Assembly (NCBI RefSeq): GCF_000321225.1
Contig: NW_004450380.1
Coordinates: 3,031,397 to 3,095,396, forward strand
Direction: 5' to 3'
Length of the DNA stretch: 64,000 bases
Source of the DNA: Odobenus rosmarus divergens
Taxonomy: Eukaryota > Chordata > Mammalia > Carnivora > Odobenidae
Part shown: positions 55,007-64,000 of the stretch, in pieces
Layout: every line of letters starts with the position of its first letter
Numbering within the stretch: the first letter of the stretch is position 1
Position numbers and translations under genes: made by a program
Notes under the pieces: model-generated
What the model was told of the DNA's origin: nothing
The model's database searches: none
What the model saw: only the letters and a program-made list of their open reading frames with translations

Positions 55007-55580
55007 ACGTCATATTCTAGGTAGCCAATCCACTTCAGTAGCCTTAAAAGAATCATAAAATAAGCTTCTTCAAAATTCTGTTGTTGCCAAACTCATCACA
55101 CAGAAAAGCTTAAATACACCCAACACACAAATTATGTGTCAATTACTATGTATCACTGATGACAGAGCCCTCAGAATCCTTTTACACATCCTGACTAGAG
55201 TTTTCAAACTTCTTTTGCAGTGGAAACTTTATATCAAATAATAAGGTACGTAAACCATAAAATACAGAATCCCAAAATAAGAGTGATCTAATGTGACACA
55301 AGCAAGACATGTGCATGGTTGGGGGGGGGGCACATGCATTTGGGGGTTGCATGAGCCCGCACATGTTTGTGGGAGAGGTGGGGCTGCCTCCCCAGAACAT
55401 TCCTGAAAATCATTGATGCAATGTAAGCTTCTCGTTCCCAGACAAAACTAAATAAGGATTACCCGCCCGGTAAGGAACTTCCTTATACATAAAATGAGGA
55501 ATTTGGACCAGCTTTTTTTCCCTAGATGCTTCTAAGGATAACATGTTTTGACCTTCTTATTTAAGGTCCTCCTAGGAAAT
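55007..55580. other. Unique sequence with a G10 run
   Basis: A run of ten or more G starts at about 55319. A 72-codon reverse frame across it is unsupported. Confidence 0.4.
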
Positions 55581-56060
55581 CACATAAACAAAGAAAGGAT
55601 CACTGACGTGATTATCATTACAATATATCATACTAAACAATCCTGGTAGCAAATTATCTATCTGCCAAGAAAAGAGGGAGTGAGAGCTTAATCAGACCCA
55701 CTTCTGGAATCTATTTATGTATTTATTATACATTGAATATTGAGTTCTGAAACTGAGTGAAGTATTTACTGGGAAAATCCATTACGATAACAGAAATAAT
55801 ATTAACCTCTGGAAATAAACATTATTTCAGGTTAAAAAGATGTTAAGCTATGGAAGAAGCTGATTTCAAAAGGCTTTGCTGCTGTCAACATCAAATTAGG
55901 TCGTTTTCATTCTGGCTTCATCGCTGTCTGCAGGGACTACCCTGAAATCAGCCATTTTAATTCAGGAACGATGTTTAGTCTGCAGAAAGCAACGATAACC
56001 TGCCTTTGTTTAAAATGTCTGAAACAGAGGGGATATTTCCTGGAACGGCTTGAATTACAC
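55581..56060. other. Candidate conserved non-coding element
   Basis: Repeat-free, complex, with dense homeodomain/forkhead-like words: CATAAACAAAGAAAGG, GTGATTATCATTACAATA, ACATCAAATTAGGTCGTTTT, CAGCCATTTTAATTCAGGAA. The texture is typical of developmental enhancers; this is inference only. Confidence 0.25.
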
Positions 56061-56589
56061 AGGTTCCAAAGTTATATGGAAAAGACTCTCGCACTCTTGC
56101 AGCAACGTGTAATTTTGTGGTTGCAATTTCCCCAAACTGCTTAATAAAACCTTCTCCTTTTTATTGGATAAAAAATTAGCAAAAACCAATCCCTGCATGA
56201 TAAATGCCCAGGTAACATCATTCAACTCCTCAGGGCGAGAAGTATTACTAACTACCTGCTGGTCAGACACACGGAGTAAGCACTCTTCTCCCAAAGGGCA
56301 GCCTCCTGTCAAGATGTCACCCAGAAACAGCCTTCAGAAACAGGCCCTTCAGGAAGGGGCGACAACTCCCCACAGCACATCTGATAACCATACACGCTGT
56401 CAGTTTCAGTACCTGCCACCGTCAGATCATCCCACACCTGGGGTCGTTTCAGTCGCCTGCTTCCCCCACCACCACCCACATCTTTCCCACAAACACAGCA
56501 GTAATGGATGGTATCCGCCTTCCTGAGGATACGGGTCACCAGATGCCTGCCCCAGCCCTGAAAGCAGTCCAAGCTGAAGGGTACAGGCA
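56061..56589. other. Unassigned sequence
   Basis: A 120-codon forward frame (56164-56526) overlaps 93- and 65-codon reverse frames; none has a domain. Confidence 0.4.
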
Positions 56590-56810
56590 ACTGGACGGGA
56601 GGGTCCTGGAGAGAGTATATCCATCCGAGTCCTGGCTCTGCCCTTGATTCACTGGGCAGGCACTTCTACCCCTTTGACCTCTTAGCAAAGGGGGGGTCAT
56701 AAAACCCACTGCTTTTGTACTGAAATGCCAGGAGTCCCAATGTGATTGTGTCTGTCATGGACGCTGGTGTCTCTGTTACTGATACCTGCTTCTGCTCTTC
56801 GAGATAAAAA
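56590..56810 (+). repeat. Possible MIR
   Basis: CATCCGAGTCCTGGCTCTGC and GGCAGGCACTTCTACCCC resemble MIR around its middle; the rest is unclear. Confidence 0.35.
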
Positions 56811-56949
56811 CATGTGTAGTAGTATGGCCATGAAATCACCGCCCCATTTTTAGTGTCCCAAGGTCAGGGGCAAACAGGGTCCTCAGTCTCTCATTCCGAA
56901 CACTGTTACATGTGAAGGCTACATACGCTGTTAGAGTCCCTGACTGGGA

Positions 56950-57160
56950 AAGGTATGGATTTGGAAAATCAGACAGACCCGAATTCAAGTCATAGCTCTA
57001 CTGCTTACTAGATATGTAATCTGAGGCAAGTCAACTAACTACTCTGACCTTCAGTTTCCTCATCTGTAAATACTAATAATAGTAATTAATACTCGAGGAT
57101 CCCTGCAAGTTACATGCTAAATGTGCAACTAGCACAGAGCCCAGCAACTATGCCCCTGAG
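56950..57160 (+). repeat. MIR
   Basis: AAAATCAGACAGACCCGAAT, CATAGCTCTACTGCTTACTA, TCAGTTTCCTCATCTGTAAA, CTAGCACAGAGCCCAGCAAC. Confidence 0.88.
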
Positions 57161-57164
57161 AGTT

Positions 57165-57780
57165 TATTCCAGAGAAATGAAAAATGAAATTACATTCCCA
57201 CAAAAACCTGGACACAAATGTTTATAGTACCTTTATCTGTAATAGTGAAAAAGTAGAAGCAACCGAGATGTCCTTCAACGGGTAAAAGGCTAAACTGTGG
57301 TCTATCTGATATACTACAGAATACTCAGTAATAGAAGAACAATATTAATACATGTGACAACATGGATGAATATCCAGAGAATTACACTGAGATGGGGAAA
57401 AAAAAAAGGCAATCCAAAAGGTTACATACAGTGTATTTCAATTCCTACAACATTCTCGAAGTAAGATTACAGAATAGAGTAGATTAGTGGTTGTATGGAT
57501 TAGCAGGGGGTAGTGGAAGGAAGGAAGGAAGGAAGGAAAGGAGGAAGGAAGGAAGGGGCAGGTGTAGCTCTAACAGGCCAACCTAAGGGATCCTTGCAGG
57601 GAGAGAAATGCTCCAGTTTTTGACTGTATCAATGTCAGTGTTCTGGCTGAGATACTGCACCATAGCTCTGCAAGATGGTACCATTGGAGGCAAATGGGTA
57701 GAGGGCATGGAGATTTGTTTTCTGTATTGTAAGTGCATCTGAATCTATAATCATCTCAAAATGAAAGGTTCAATTAAAAG
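57165..57780 (+). mobile_element. Old LINE-1 3' end (L1M-type)
   Basis: ORF2 end and 3' UTR: CCAGAGAAATGAAAAATGAA, CAACCGAGATGTCCTTCAAC, CATGGATGAATATCCAGAGA, CAAGATGGTACCATTGGAGG, AAAATGAAAGGTTCAATTAA. A (GGAA)n tract expanded inside it at 57514-57556. Confidence 0.88.
57514..57556. repeat. (GGAA)n microsatellite
   Basis: About ten GGAA/GAAG units with one interruption. GGAA tracts can bind ETS-family factors, but no such role is shown here. Confidence 0.95.
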
Positions 57781-57789
57781 ACATAAAAA

Positions 57790-57955
57790 ATAACAATGCA
57801 GCGATGCATATTTCAGGAGATCACCATGAGGATTACACAGCGTATGGAATTGAGCAATAATTAAATAATTATTAAATATCCTATGAAAAATCACCTAGCA
57901 CAGTCATCTCTTAGCAATAACGGAAGCTCAATAAATGTTCATTTCTGTCCTCTAG
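57790..57955 (+). repeat. MIR 3' part
   Basis: CATGAGGATTACACAGCGTA, ATCACCTAGCACAGTCATCT, GGAAGCTCAATAAATGTTCA. Confidence 0.6.
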
Positions 57956-57959
57956 TAAG

Positions 57960-58275
57960 TTGTACATTAGAAGGCGCTCCGGTGGATTTCTATTTGTGGA
58001 TCAAATGAAAATGTACCTCCATGAAAAGGGTCTGAACATAATACAAACACATTTTGGCCCATTTAGCTTTTCTTCCTGTCAATCTGGCCTTTTGGGAAAA
58101 TTTGTATTATTTCATACTAAACTGCATCAGCCTAATTCCCAGAGCAAAACTGCAATCCAGCCACCACCAAATTTCTTCATTGCAAATGTGAATAGTGGGG
58201 CAGGCTGCAGTGGATTGTAATTCAGTTGGCTGAAAGCCACAGTCAAAAGAGAAAAATCATGGCCAAAAATTAATG
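57960..58275. other. Candidate conserved non-coding stretch
   Basis: Complex repeat-free DNA: CATAATACAAACACATTTTG, TCTGGCCTTTTGGGAAAATT, GCAAATGTGAATAGTGGGGC, GGATTGTAATTCAGTTGGCT. An 86-codon frame spans it without domain features. Confidence 0.25.
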
Positions 58276-58767
58276 GTATCTTTTGTTACAGACACCGAAG
58301 AAAGAAAACAGAAAGGATAAAACCTGGTTTTATGTGCTCAGGAGTTCCTACCTAGTTAAAAGAGGAAAAGTCTCATATAGGATGAGTCAGAGGCTAAGCA
58401 AGCGGAGAACAGACCCATCAGTGCGACAAGCCTGGAGCGAAGGGAGAGGTGAGCATGGACTAGGGATCTGGGCACGTGGCTGGGGGCGGAGGGCATGTCT
58501 AAGCAGGATGCTGACTCCACACGTCGTACCCCTCTCGTCCCATGGTACTGTTGACTGGTACATGGCCTTGGCCTTCTGAAGGACTGCAGCAATCCTTAGT
58601 ACTCTGCTGGTGCTGCAAAGTCATCCCTCCTCTCCCAGAGATCTCAATCCCCCACCTGATCCTTGGTGCATAAATTAGCTTGTATGAAGCTCCTGGTTAC
58701 AACAAGAGCAAGGTAAGGGAAAACACACACCCGTACAGAGGATAACGCATCATAATGTTCTGGCCTC
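58276..58767. other. Unassigned sequence
   Basis: Overlapping 98-codon (+) and 78-codon (-) frames at 58283-58592; no repeat assigned. Confidence 0.4.
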
Positions 58768-58787
58768 AAAAATAAAATGAGGAGCAA

Positions 58788-59000
58788 GGCTCCTGGGTGG
58801 CTCAGTCGGTTGAGCAGCTGGCTCTTGATTTCGGCTCAGGTCATGATCTCGGGGTTGTGGCATCGAGCCCCACATCAGGCTCCACACTCAGCGGGGAATC
58901 TGCTTGAGATTCTCTCTCTCCCTCTGCCCTTCTCTGTGCCTCTCTCTCCCTCTCTCATTCTCTCAAATGAATAAATCCTTTAAAAAATAAACTAAAAAAT
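58788..59000 (+). mobile_element. Can-SINE
   Basis: Head GGCTCCTGGGTGGCTCAGTC (first bases lost), CT-rich body, A-rich tail. 20-base TSD with one mismatch: AAAAATAAAATGAGGAGCAA at 58768 and AAAAATAAAATTAGGAGCAA at 59001. Confidence 0.97.
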
Positions 59001-59020
59001 AAAAATAAAATTAGGAGCAA

Positions 59021-59949
59021 AGTCTTTGGCAGTGCAAACACTACCATCTCTTCTCTTCCAGGTCAATGAGTCAGGGTAGACCTGTTTGAACTCTTCAGTT
59101 CTCAATTAGAGCTTCAAATGGTCCACACACTGTCCAAATATTTTTTAACCAAAATTAAGATGGTAAGTGTATCCTCATTTCAGTGATCAGAACCTAGCAA
59201 TTTGCTATGTGAAGCCCCTTACTCCAATGCCAAGTATTTGAGGAACTTAGACTTGCAGAATGACATTTATTGTATAAAATGCCATCGTGTTACAAGCCTT
59301 CCAGCTCGGAGAGTTCCCTCTGTAAGCTGCTATTCCTGAGTTGATGTAAATGGAGAAGAATGAGGGCCAGAGCCCCTCAGTCAAGTTTTTGGGATAACTC
59401 CTGCACCACTCACTCACTGAGCCTTTTGACTGCCTCCACCATCAGGACAGTATTGTCACTTCATGAAGTGAGCTACTGGCAGACAGATGCATCTGGATCA
59501 CATTAATTGGAACTTCTTGTCACAAGATAGCAGCATTTCAATTTCTCTGTGAATGCTTGTGTGCTACACGTGGTATCTGGCAGGTGTAAGAATCTCATCT
59601 CTGATTGCCTATATTCCCAATCTACTTTCTTTGCCTGTTTCGTCGTGCAAAGCAATTACAGTTGAAAATCAGTTCACGACATGCGCTCATCCATATTCAG
59701 TTCTTTCCACTTCAGGCAAATATTGCCCAGTAAAAAATAAAAATAAAAAATAAAAAGAGACATATATTTTGATCCCGATTGTCCAAATGTTGACTTGTTG
59801 ATAATCCACAATTTGCTCCATACCAAAATATTCAAAAGACACAGCTCCGAATAGTTAACACATATATCTACCTTAAATGAAAAGGAGAGATTACACGTGC
59901 ACAGAAAAGTTTCAAAAAATCAGACCAATAGATGGAGGCAGAATGATTT
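59021..59949. other. Unique sequence; A-rich tract 59730-59757
   Basis: No repeat family assigned except (AAAAAT)n-like bases at 59730-59757. A 66-codon frame is unsupported. Confidence 0.45.
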
Positions 59950-60480
59950 TGGTAAAAAGAGACATTTCAGTGTAGTTTTCATGAGGTTGAGGATCTTTTC
60001 ATCCATGTCCCATGACCCCTGAGCACAGCTTCATCTGGGTTCCCTCGCCTGGTAGTGTGTGGTTAGGTCAGAACCTGGGATGCACCAGCAGGAGCCTGGA
60101 AGGTGGCAGCAGAGAGATGTTCCTGTTTCTGTCTCTTTCCAATGCCCTGTTTCTCATCAGGGTCACCTCCCTCCCCGAGTAGCTCCCTTGGGGCAATCCA
60201 GCCTGCACTGCCCCAGCTTTCACTGAGGTCCGGTAAAACTGTTTGCTCTCTGGCTTTCAATCCAGGGATAGTTGTGGCTTCCCACTCTAAGTGTCTCCCC
60301 ATGCCTTGCTCATCCCCTAATCCTACCCTTGCATTTCTGTCTTTCACTTGAACCATTTGGGAGAAATCTGTTTGCTGTTGATTTATTTTGCTGAGACACT
60401 ATCACCCATGCGTCTTACTGATTTTTCTATTGGGTTGTTGGGTCTTTTTATATTGATTTGTAGTTGGAGGAGCTCATTAT
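59950..60480 (-). repeat. Possible old LINE-1 fragment (reverse), interrupted
   Basis: Two pieces look like reversed L1 ORF2 end: TTCATGAGGTTGAGGATCTT TTCATCC (about 59979) and TTTTTCTATTGGGTTGTTGG with TTGATTTGTAGTTGGAGGAG (about 60420-60470). The roughly 380 bases between them are unassigned and may be a later insertion or unrelated DNA. Confidence 0.45.
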
Positions 60481-60488
60481 TCATGAGA

Positions 60489-60660
60489 GCAGGGTTGCCA
60501 AACATCTTCTATAAAGGGCCTAGAGTAAATAGTCTCAGCCCTGTGAGCCATATGGTCTGGATGCAACGCCTCAACTCTGCCACCAGAAGGTAGAGCAGCC
60601 ACAGATGATGTGCAAACGAGTGAGTGTGGCTGCGTTCTAATAAAACCTGCTTTACAAAAA
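60489..60660 (+). repeat. hAT-type (MER1-group) DNA transposon remnant
   Basis: Same family as the copy at 8765-8993, opposite orientation: CAGGGTTGCCAAACATCTTC, TATAAAGGGCCTAGAGTAAA, CCATATGGTCTGGATGCAAC, GTGGCTGCGTTCTAATAAAA. Followed by an A-rich tract. Confidence 0.7.
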
Positions 60661-61770
60661 AGAAAAAAACAAACAAAAAAAAACGGAAGCAGGCTGCAGT
60701 TGGTCCTGGGGCTACAGTGGCCGACCCCAGAAGTAAGAAAGTCATCTCTTCTCTGTCCTATGAGCTGCAAATATTGTTCTCCCAATTTGGATTCTTACTT
60801 TTCCTATCAGAGTTCTGCCATGCAGAATTTTTTAAATTTTATGTTAAAAAGTAGAAATTTATCTGCTATGTATGGCTTCGGATTTTTTGCATTACACTTA
60901 AAAAAGGAACAGAGTTGTAAAACCACAAGAAACTCAAGGCAGAAAGATTATATGTTAAGCTGGATCAGGCGGCCGAGGCTACCATCCAGAGTCTTATTAA
61001 TGCGGCCACCACTCAGCCTGCTAAGACTAGGCTGTTTCCAACATGTTCTAATTAGTGGAACCCATTTCTCATGTAAAATCTTCCATGGAAGGCTGAGATA
61101 TAAAACAGCGTGAGCACCCCGGCTGAGGCAAAACTACCTACCCCCAAGGGCGTGAGGTACCTCCTGGGCCACTGGATTCTAGACCTTAAATACCACTTTC
61201 TCTACATGAACACTAAGGACTCTAGAAATCAGAAAAGAGTTTTCCACATCATAGCCAAGTAACACTTCTAAGAATTTTCCATTCCATCAGGTACAGAGCC
61301 AGACCAGCCTGCCCACCCCAGTATCTTTCTGTCAGTGGTGACGAGGTGACATCCACTGTCGGGCTCATCATTAAGGGGTCTCTCAGTGCTTCCATGTCAG
61401 ACCTACACCTTTGTTCCTATAAGATTTTGCTCCAGGGTATAGAGGCTCTTGGCCTCCATCTGTAGGGAATTTATTTTCTGCCTTCTAACAAATGAAAAAA
61501 CAAATACCTTTAAGCAAATTTTATAAGTAGAAACAGAGGGGAAGTAAAACACAGTCAATTTAAATACTTATTTTGCATAAACTAGGCTAGGTTTTTCTCT
61601 TACGGAAAAACATTGGACATTAAAATCTCTACTGGGGTTTAATATTTTAAAGCCACAATTAGCTTTGCTTACTTTTTCCTACCTCAAAGAAGCAAACACA
61701 GGTATAGGTGAAGGAGAACAAAACACACACCATGGCCATTTGGGGGTTTCAGCATAGATTTGCAGCTCTT
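60661..61770. other. Unique sequence, nothing recognised
   Basis: A 167-codon forward frame (60610-61113) begins inside the hAT remnant and has no domain, so it is treated as chance. No other repeat recognised. Confidence 0.45.
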
Positions 61771-62204
61771 TTTTTAAAGATTTTATTTATTTATTTGAGA
61801 GGGAGGGAGAGGGAGAGAGAAAGAGACTGTATGCACACAAGTGCAAGAGCAGGGGGAGGGGCAGAGGGAGAGGGAGAAGCAGACTCCCTGCTGAGCACGG
61901 AGCTCAACTAGGGCTTGATCCCAGGACCCTGAGATCATGACCTGAGCCAAAGGCAGACACTTAACTGACTGAGCCACCCAGGCACCCCTGCATCTTTTCT
62001 TTTTCTAAAGATTTTATTTATTTATTTGAGAGAGATAGAGAGTGCCACTGGGAGAAGGGGCAGAAGGAGAGGGAGAATCCCAAGCAGACTCTGTGCTGAG
62101 CTCAGAGCCCAACACAGGGCTCGATCAGAGGACCCTGAGAGATCATGACCTGAGCTGAAATCAAGAGTCGGATGCTCAACTGACTAAAGCCACCCAGGCG
62201 CCCC
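61771..62204 (-). mobile_element. Tandem Can-SINE dimer (reverse), copy 2
   Basis: Unit A 61771-61988 and unit B about 61999-62204, joined by TGCATCTTTT (61989-61998). Flanks are GATTTGCAGCTCTT on the left and AGTTTTGCATCTT on the right, so here the linker also resembles the target site. The junction and the start of unit B match the dimer at 52191. Confidence 0.88.
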
Positions 62205-62217
62205 AGTTTTGCATCTT

Positions 62218-64000
62218 AAATAATACTAGCAATGGGTAATAACAATTTGAAGTTTCTCAGCTGAGTTATAAAAATAATCCTTGAAATTGTAATTTGTTGC
62301 TCTGTCCATGAACAAATTGATTCAAACTGAGATGTCCCTTCATACACATGTGGGCATACGCACAAGTATATTTTATGTATATGTTCATTCAGATGAAAAG
62401 TAGATATATGCAAATATATACCCATCTCATCTCATTATATTGCCTAAAAAATACATAAAAGGTTAACATATAAAATCGGTGTGGCCAAGGAAATATAGCC
62501 TTTGGGGACCAGGAAAGACAAAGCTCAATAACAAGTACACTATGTAGGATGATCTGAGATAGCCCTTGAAATGTGACCATAACATTGCTATATTCCTCAA
62601 AGGAATAAGTGATACTTACAAACTGGTTAGAGACCTCACATCTCCATTTACTAAATGACTCACTAAGTTTTACTAAGCTCCTAATATCTAAGAATACCAT
62701 GAGAGGTTAAGAGGTAGGAGTAACTGGTGACAGTTTAGTTGAGTTACAAGACGACAAACATCAGTTATATGGCAATAAAGAGAGGAGAACCCTTGAAACA
62801 AAAGCTATGGACAGGAGTTTTCTCCAATGATTAGGTCATGTTGTAATGGAGGCAAGGCCACAGGTTCAAGCCCCTCTTTACCAATTACCTTTATTGTATT
62901 TTGAAGACACAGACCAGGCCTGAGAGTTCTCAACATCTTACCACAAGATGAAAAGAGATTTGGGAAGAAAAGAGAGTGGCTGAGCCCAAATTCACTTCAA
63001 GTGCTAGAAGACTAACTTACATTAACTCAGAGTGGATCAGCACCATGGTCTTAGTATAAATTATAATGTCCAACATTCTGTGGCTAAGTAAAATTAAGTA
63101 AGACATTCCTCTTGGATAGTATTAAACTAGAATTTATTCAGTCAACCTTGTAAGATCCTATAACAAAAAAGTACTCACCTTTCAAATGGATATAGTCCAA
63201 TGTTTTGGTTTGCAATTAATTTGGGGCTATTTTGGGTATTTCCTGCATCATAGACACAATCTAAATATTATTAACATGCAAAGATTAAAATGTGGCTCCT
63301 ACTGAGAGGTTAAAGAAACAGTAACCACCGGGATTAAAGCGTCTTGGCATGACACCCCCCAATTACAAGTGGTCACTTATGGACATATAAAATATGCTGT
63401 CACTTATCTTTTCTCTTACACAATATGAACTTGGGCTTCTAGTGACTCTGACACATGTTTTGCTCCTCTCCCATTAAACATCCCAATACAGCTGACACTG
63501 CCCTCTGAATGTTCCTTTCTGATGGGAATTTGACAAATTAATTCAAAATGCAGAGAGAAACCATCTGACTAAATCCAAATTTAAACCAAATATTAAAACT
63601 AAATCCCTCTGGGGGTCAAGGTTCTCAACTAGGCGTTGTATTAAACCAGTAGTCACAAACTTTGCTTCCCAGAACCTCCCAACAGGGAAGGGTCCAACAG
63701 GCTGAGTGGGGGACAATCAAGGAAGAGGCACCAGGCTTTCCCATACTCCTCTCAGCAACCATCGATGGACCCTTACCAAAATGGCTCCCAGAATCTCTTC
63801 ATTTGGAAAAAAATGGCATCATGCTAAAATATTTTGACAACTCCTCTACTAGCTCATTCCTAAATTCTGATAGGGCATTAACATTTTGTGGTCTATACTT
63901 GACTGATTCTACTGCATCTTAATATTACTGCTTAGAATTTTGTTTGAAAATTGTTAAATATTGCACAAATGGCAAATAACTGGAAGACAGATGGTTGTGC
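62218..64000. other. Unique AT-rich sequence, possible MIR at 62820-62885
   Basis: No SINE or L1. GATTAGGTCATGTTGTAATG and GGCCACAGGTTCAAGCCCCT weakly resemble a MIR tRNA-like part. Frames (103 codons at 62389-62700 -, 86 codons at 63662-63922 +) are unsupported. Confidence 0.4.

Noticed and set aside
58276..58300. 3' splice site and exon after TTTTGTTACAG
   Set aside because: A single acceptor-like word with no convincing downstream exon or donor.
60610..61113. 167-codon forward frame
   Set aside because: Starts inside a hAT remnant and an A-rich tract; no recognisable protein.

Overview
This window looks like non-coding nuclear DNA from a carnivoran mammal. The main evidence is about 27 units of the carnivore tRNA-Lys-derived SINE (Can-SINE/SINEC), with the head GGGGYGCCTGGGTGGCTCAG, a CT-rich body and an AAATAAA-type tail, on both strands. 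Their consensus is the bear/seal/mustelid (arctoid caniform) kind. I see neither the canid-specific head (GGGATCCCTGGGTGGCGCAG) nor the felid body, so a non-canid caniform is the best guess. I found no protein-coding exon, RNA gene, CpG-island promoter, CRISPR array or prokaryotic-type feature. Every long open frame is either inside a transposon or no longer than chance allows in 64 kb. The window is probably intergenic or part of a large intron.

Layout. 1-14 kb: LINE-2 (L2) pieces, including a reverse-transcriptase segment at 12.3-13.8 kb broken by SINEs, several MIRs, an MLT1 LTR (7.1-7.7 kb), a hAT fragment, MER5-type elements and long unique stretches. 14-27 kb: a short inverted pair of SINE heads (14.2 kb), a carnivore LINE-1 3' end (15.8-17.1 kb), a second MLT1 (19.1-19.3 kb), an unnamed old repeat (19.9-20.4 kb), and two LINE-1 3' ends of different age lying head-to-tail (25.1-26.5 kb). 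27-38 kb: mostly unique sequence with scattered MIR, SINE and old L1 pieces. 38.9-41.3 kb: an almost full-length but dead Tigger1 DNA transposon. 42-43.3 kb: one SINE nested in the tail of another, then a SINE split by a 50-N assembly gap with duplicated sequence on both sides. 43.3-64 kb: old L1, MIR, MER20 and SINE insertions, with candidate conserved non-coding stretches near 44.0, 55.8 and 58.1 kb.

There are no genes here to work together. The most informative signals concern transposition history and assembly. (1) Two loci (52.2 and 61.8 kb) carry the same head-to-tail SINE dimer with the same linker, which suggests a dimer mobilised as a unit. (2) The N gap is almost certainly a false duplication of one SINE, and its two copies differ by a 24-base hairpin-containing deletion. 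(3) Most LINE-1 fragments point the same way. Family names were assigned by recall of consensus sequences, without a database search. Boundaries of old elements are approximate.
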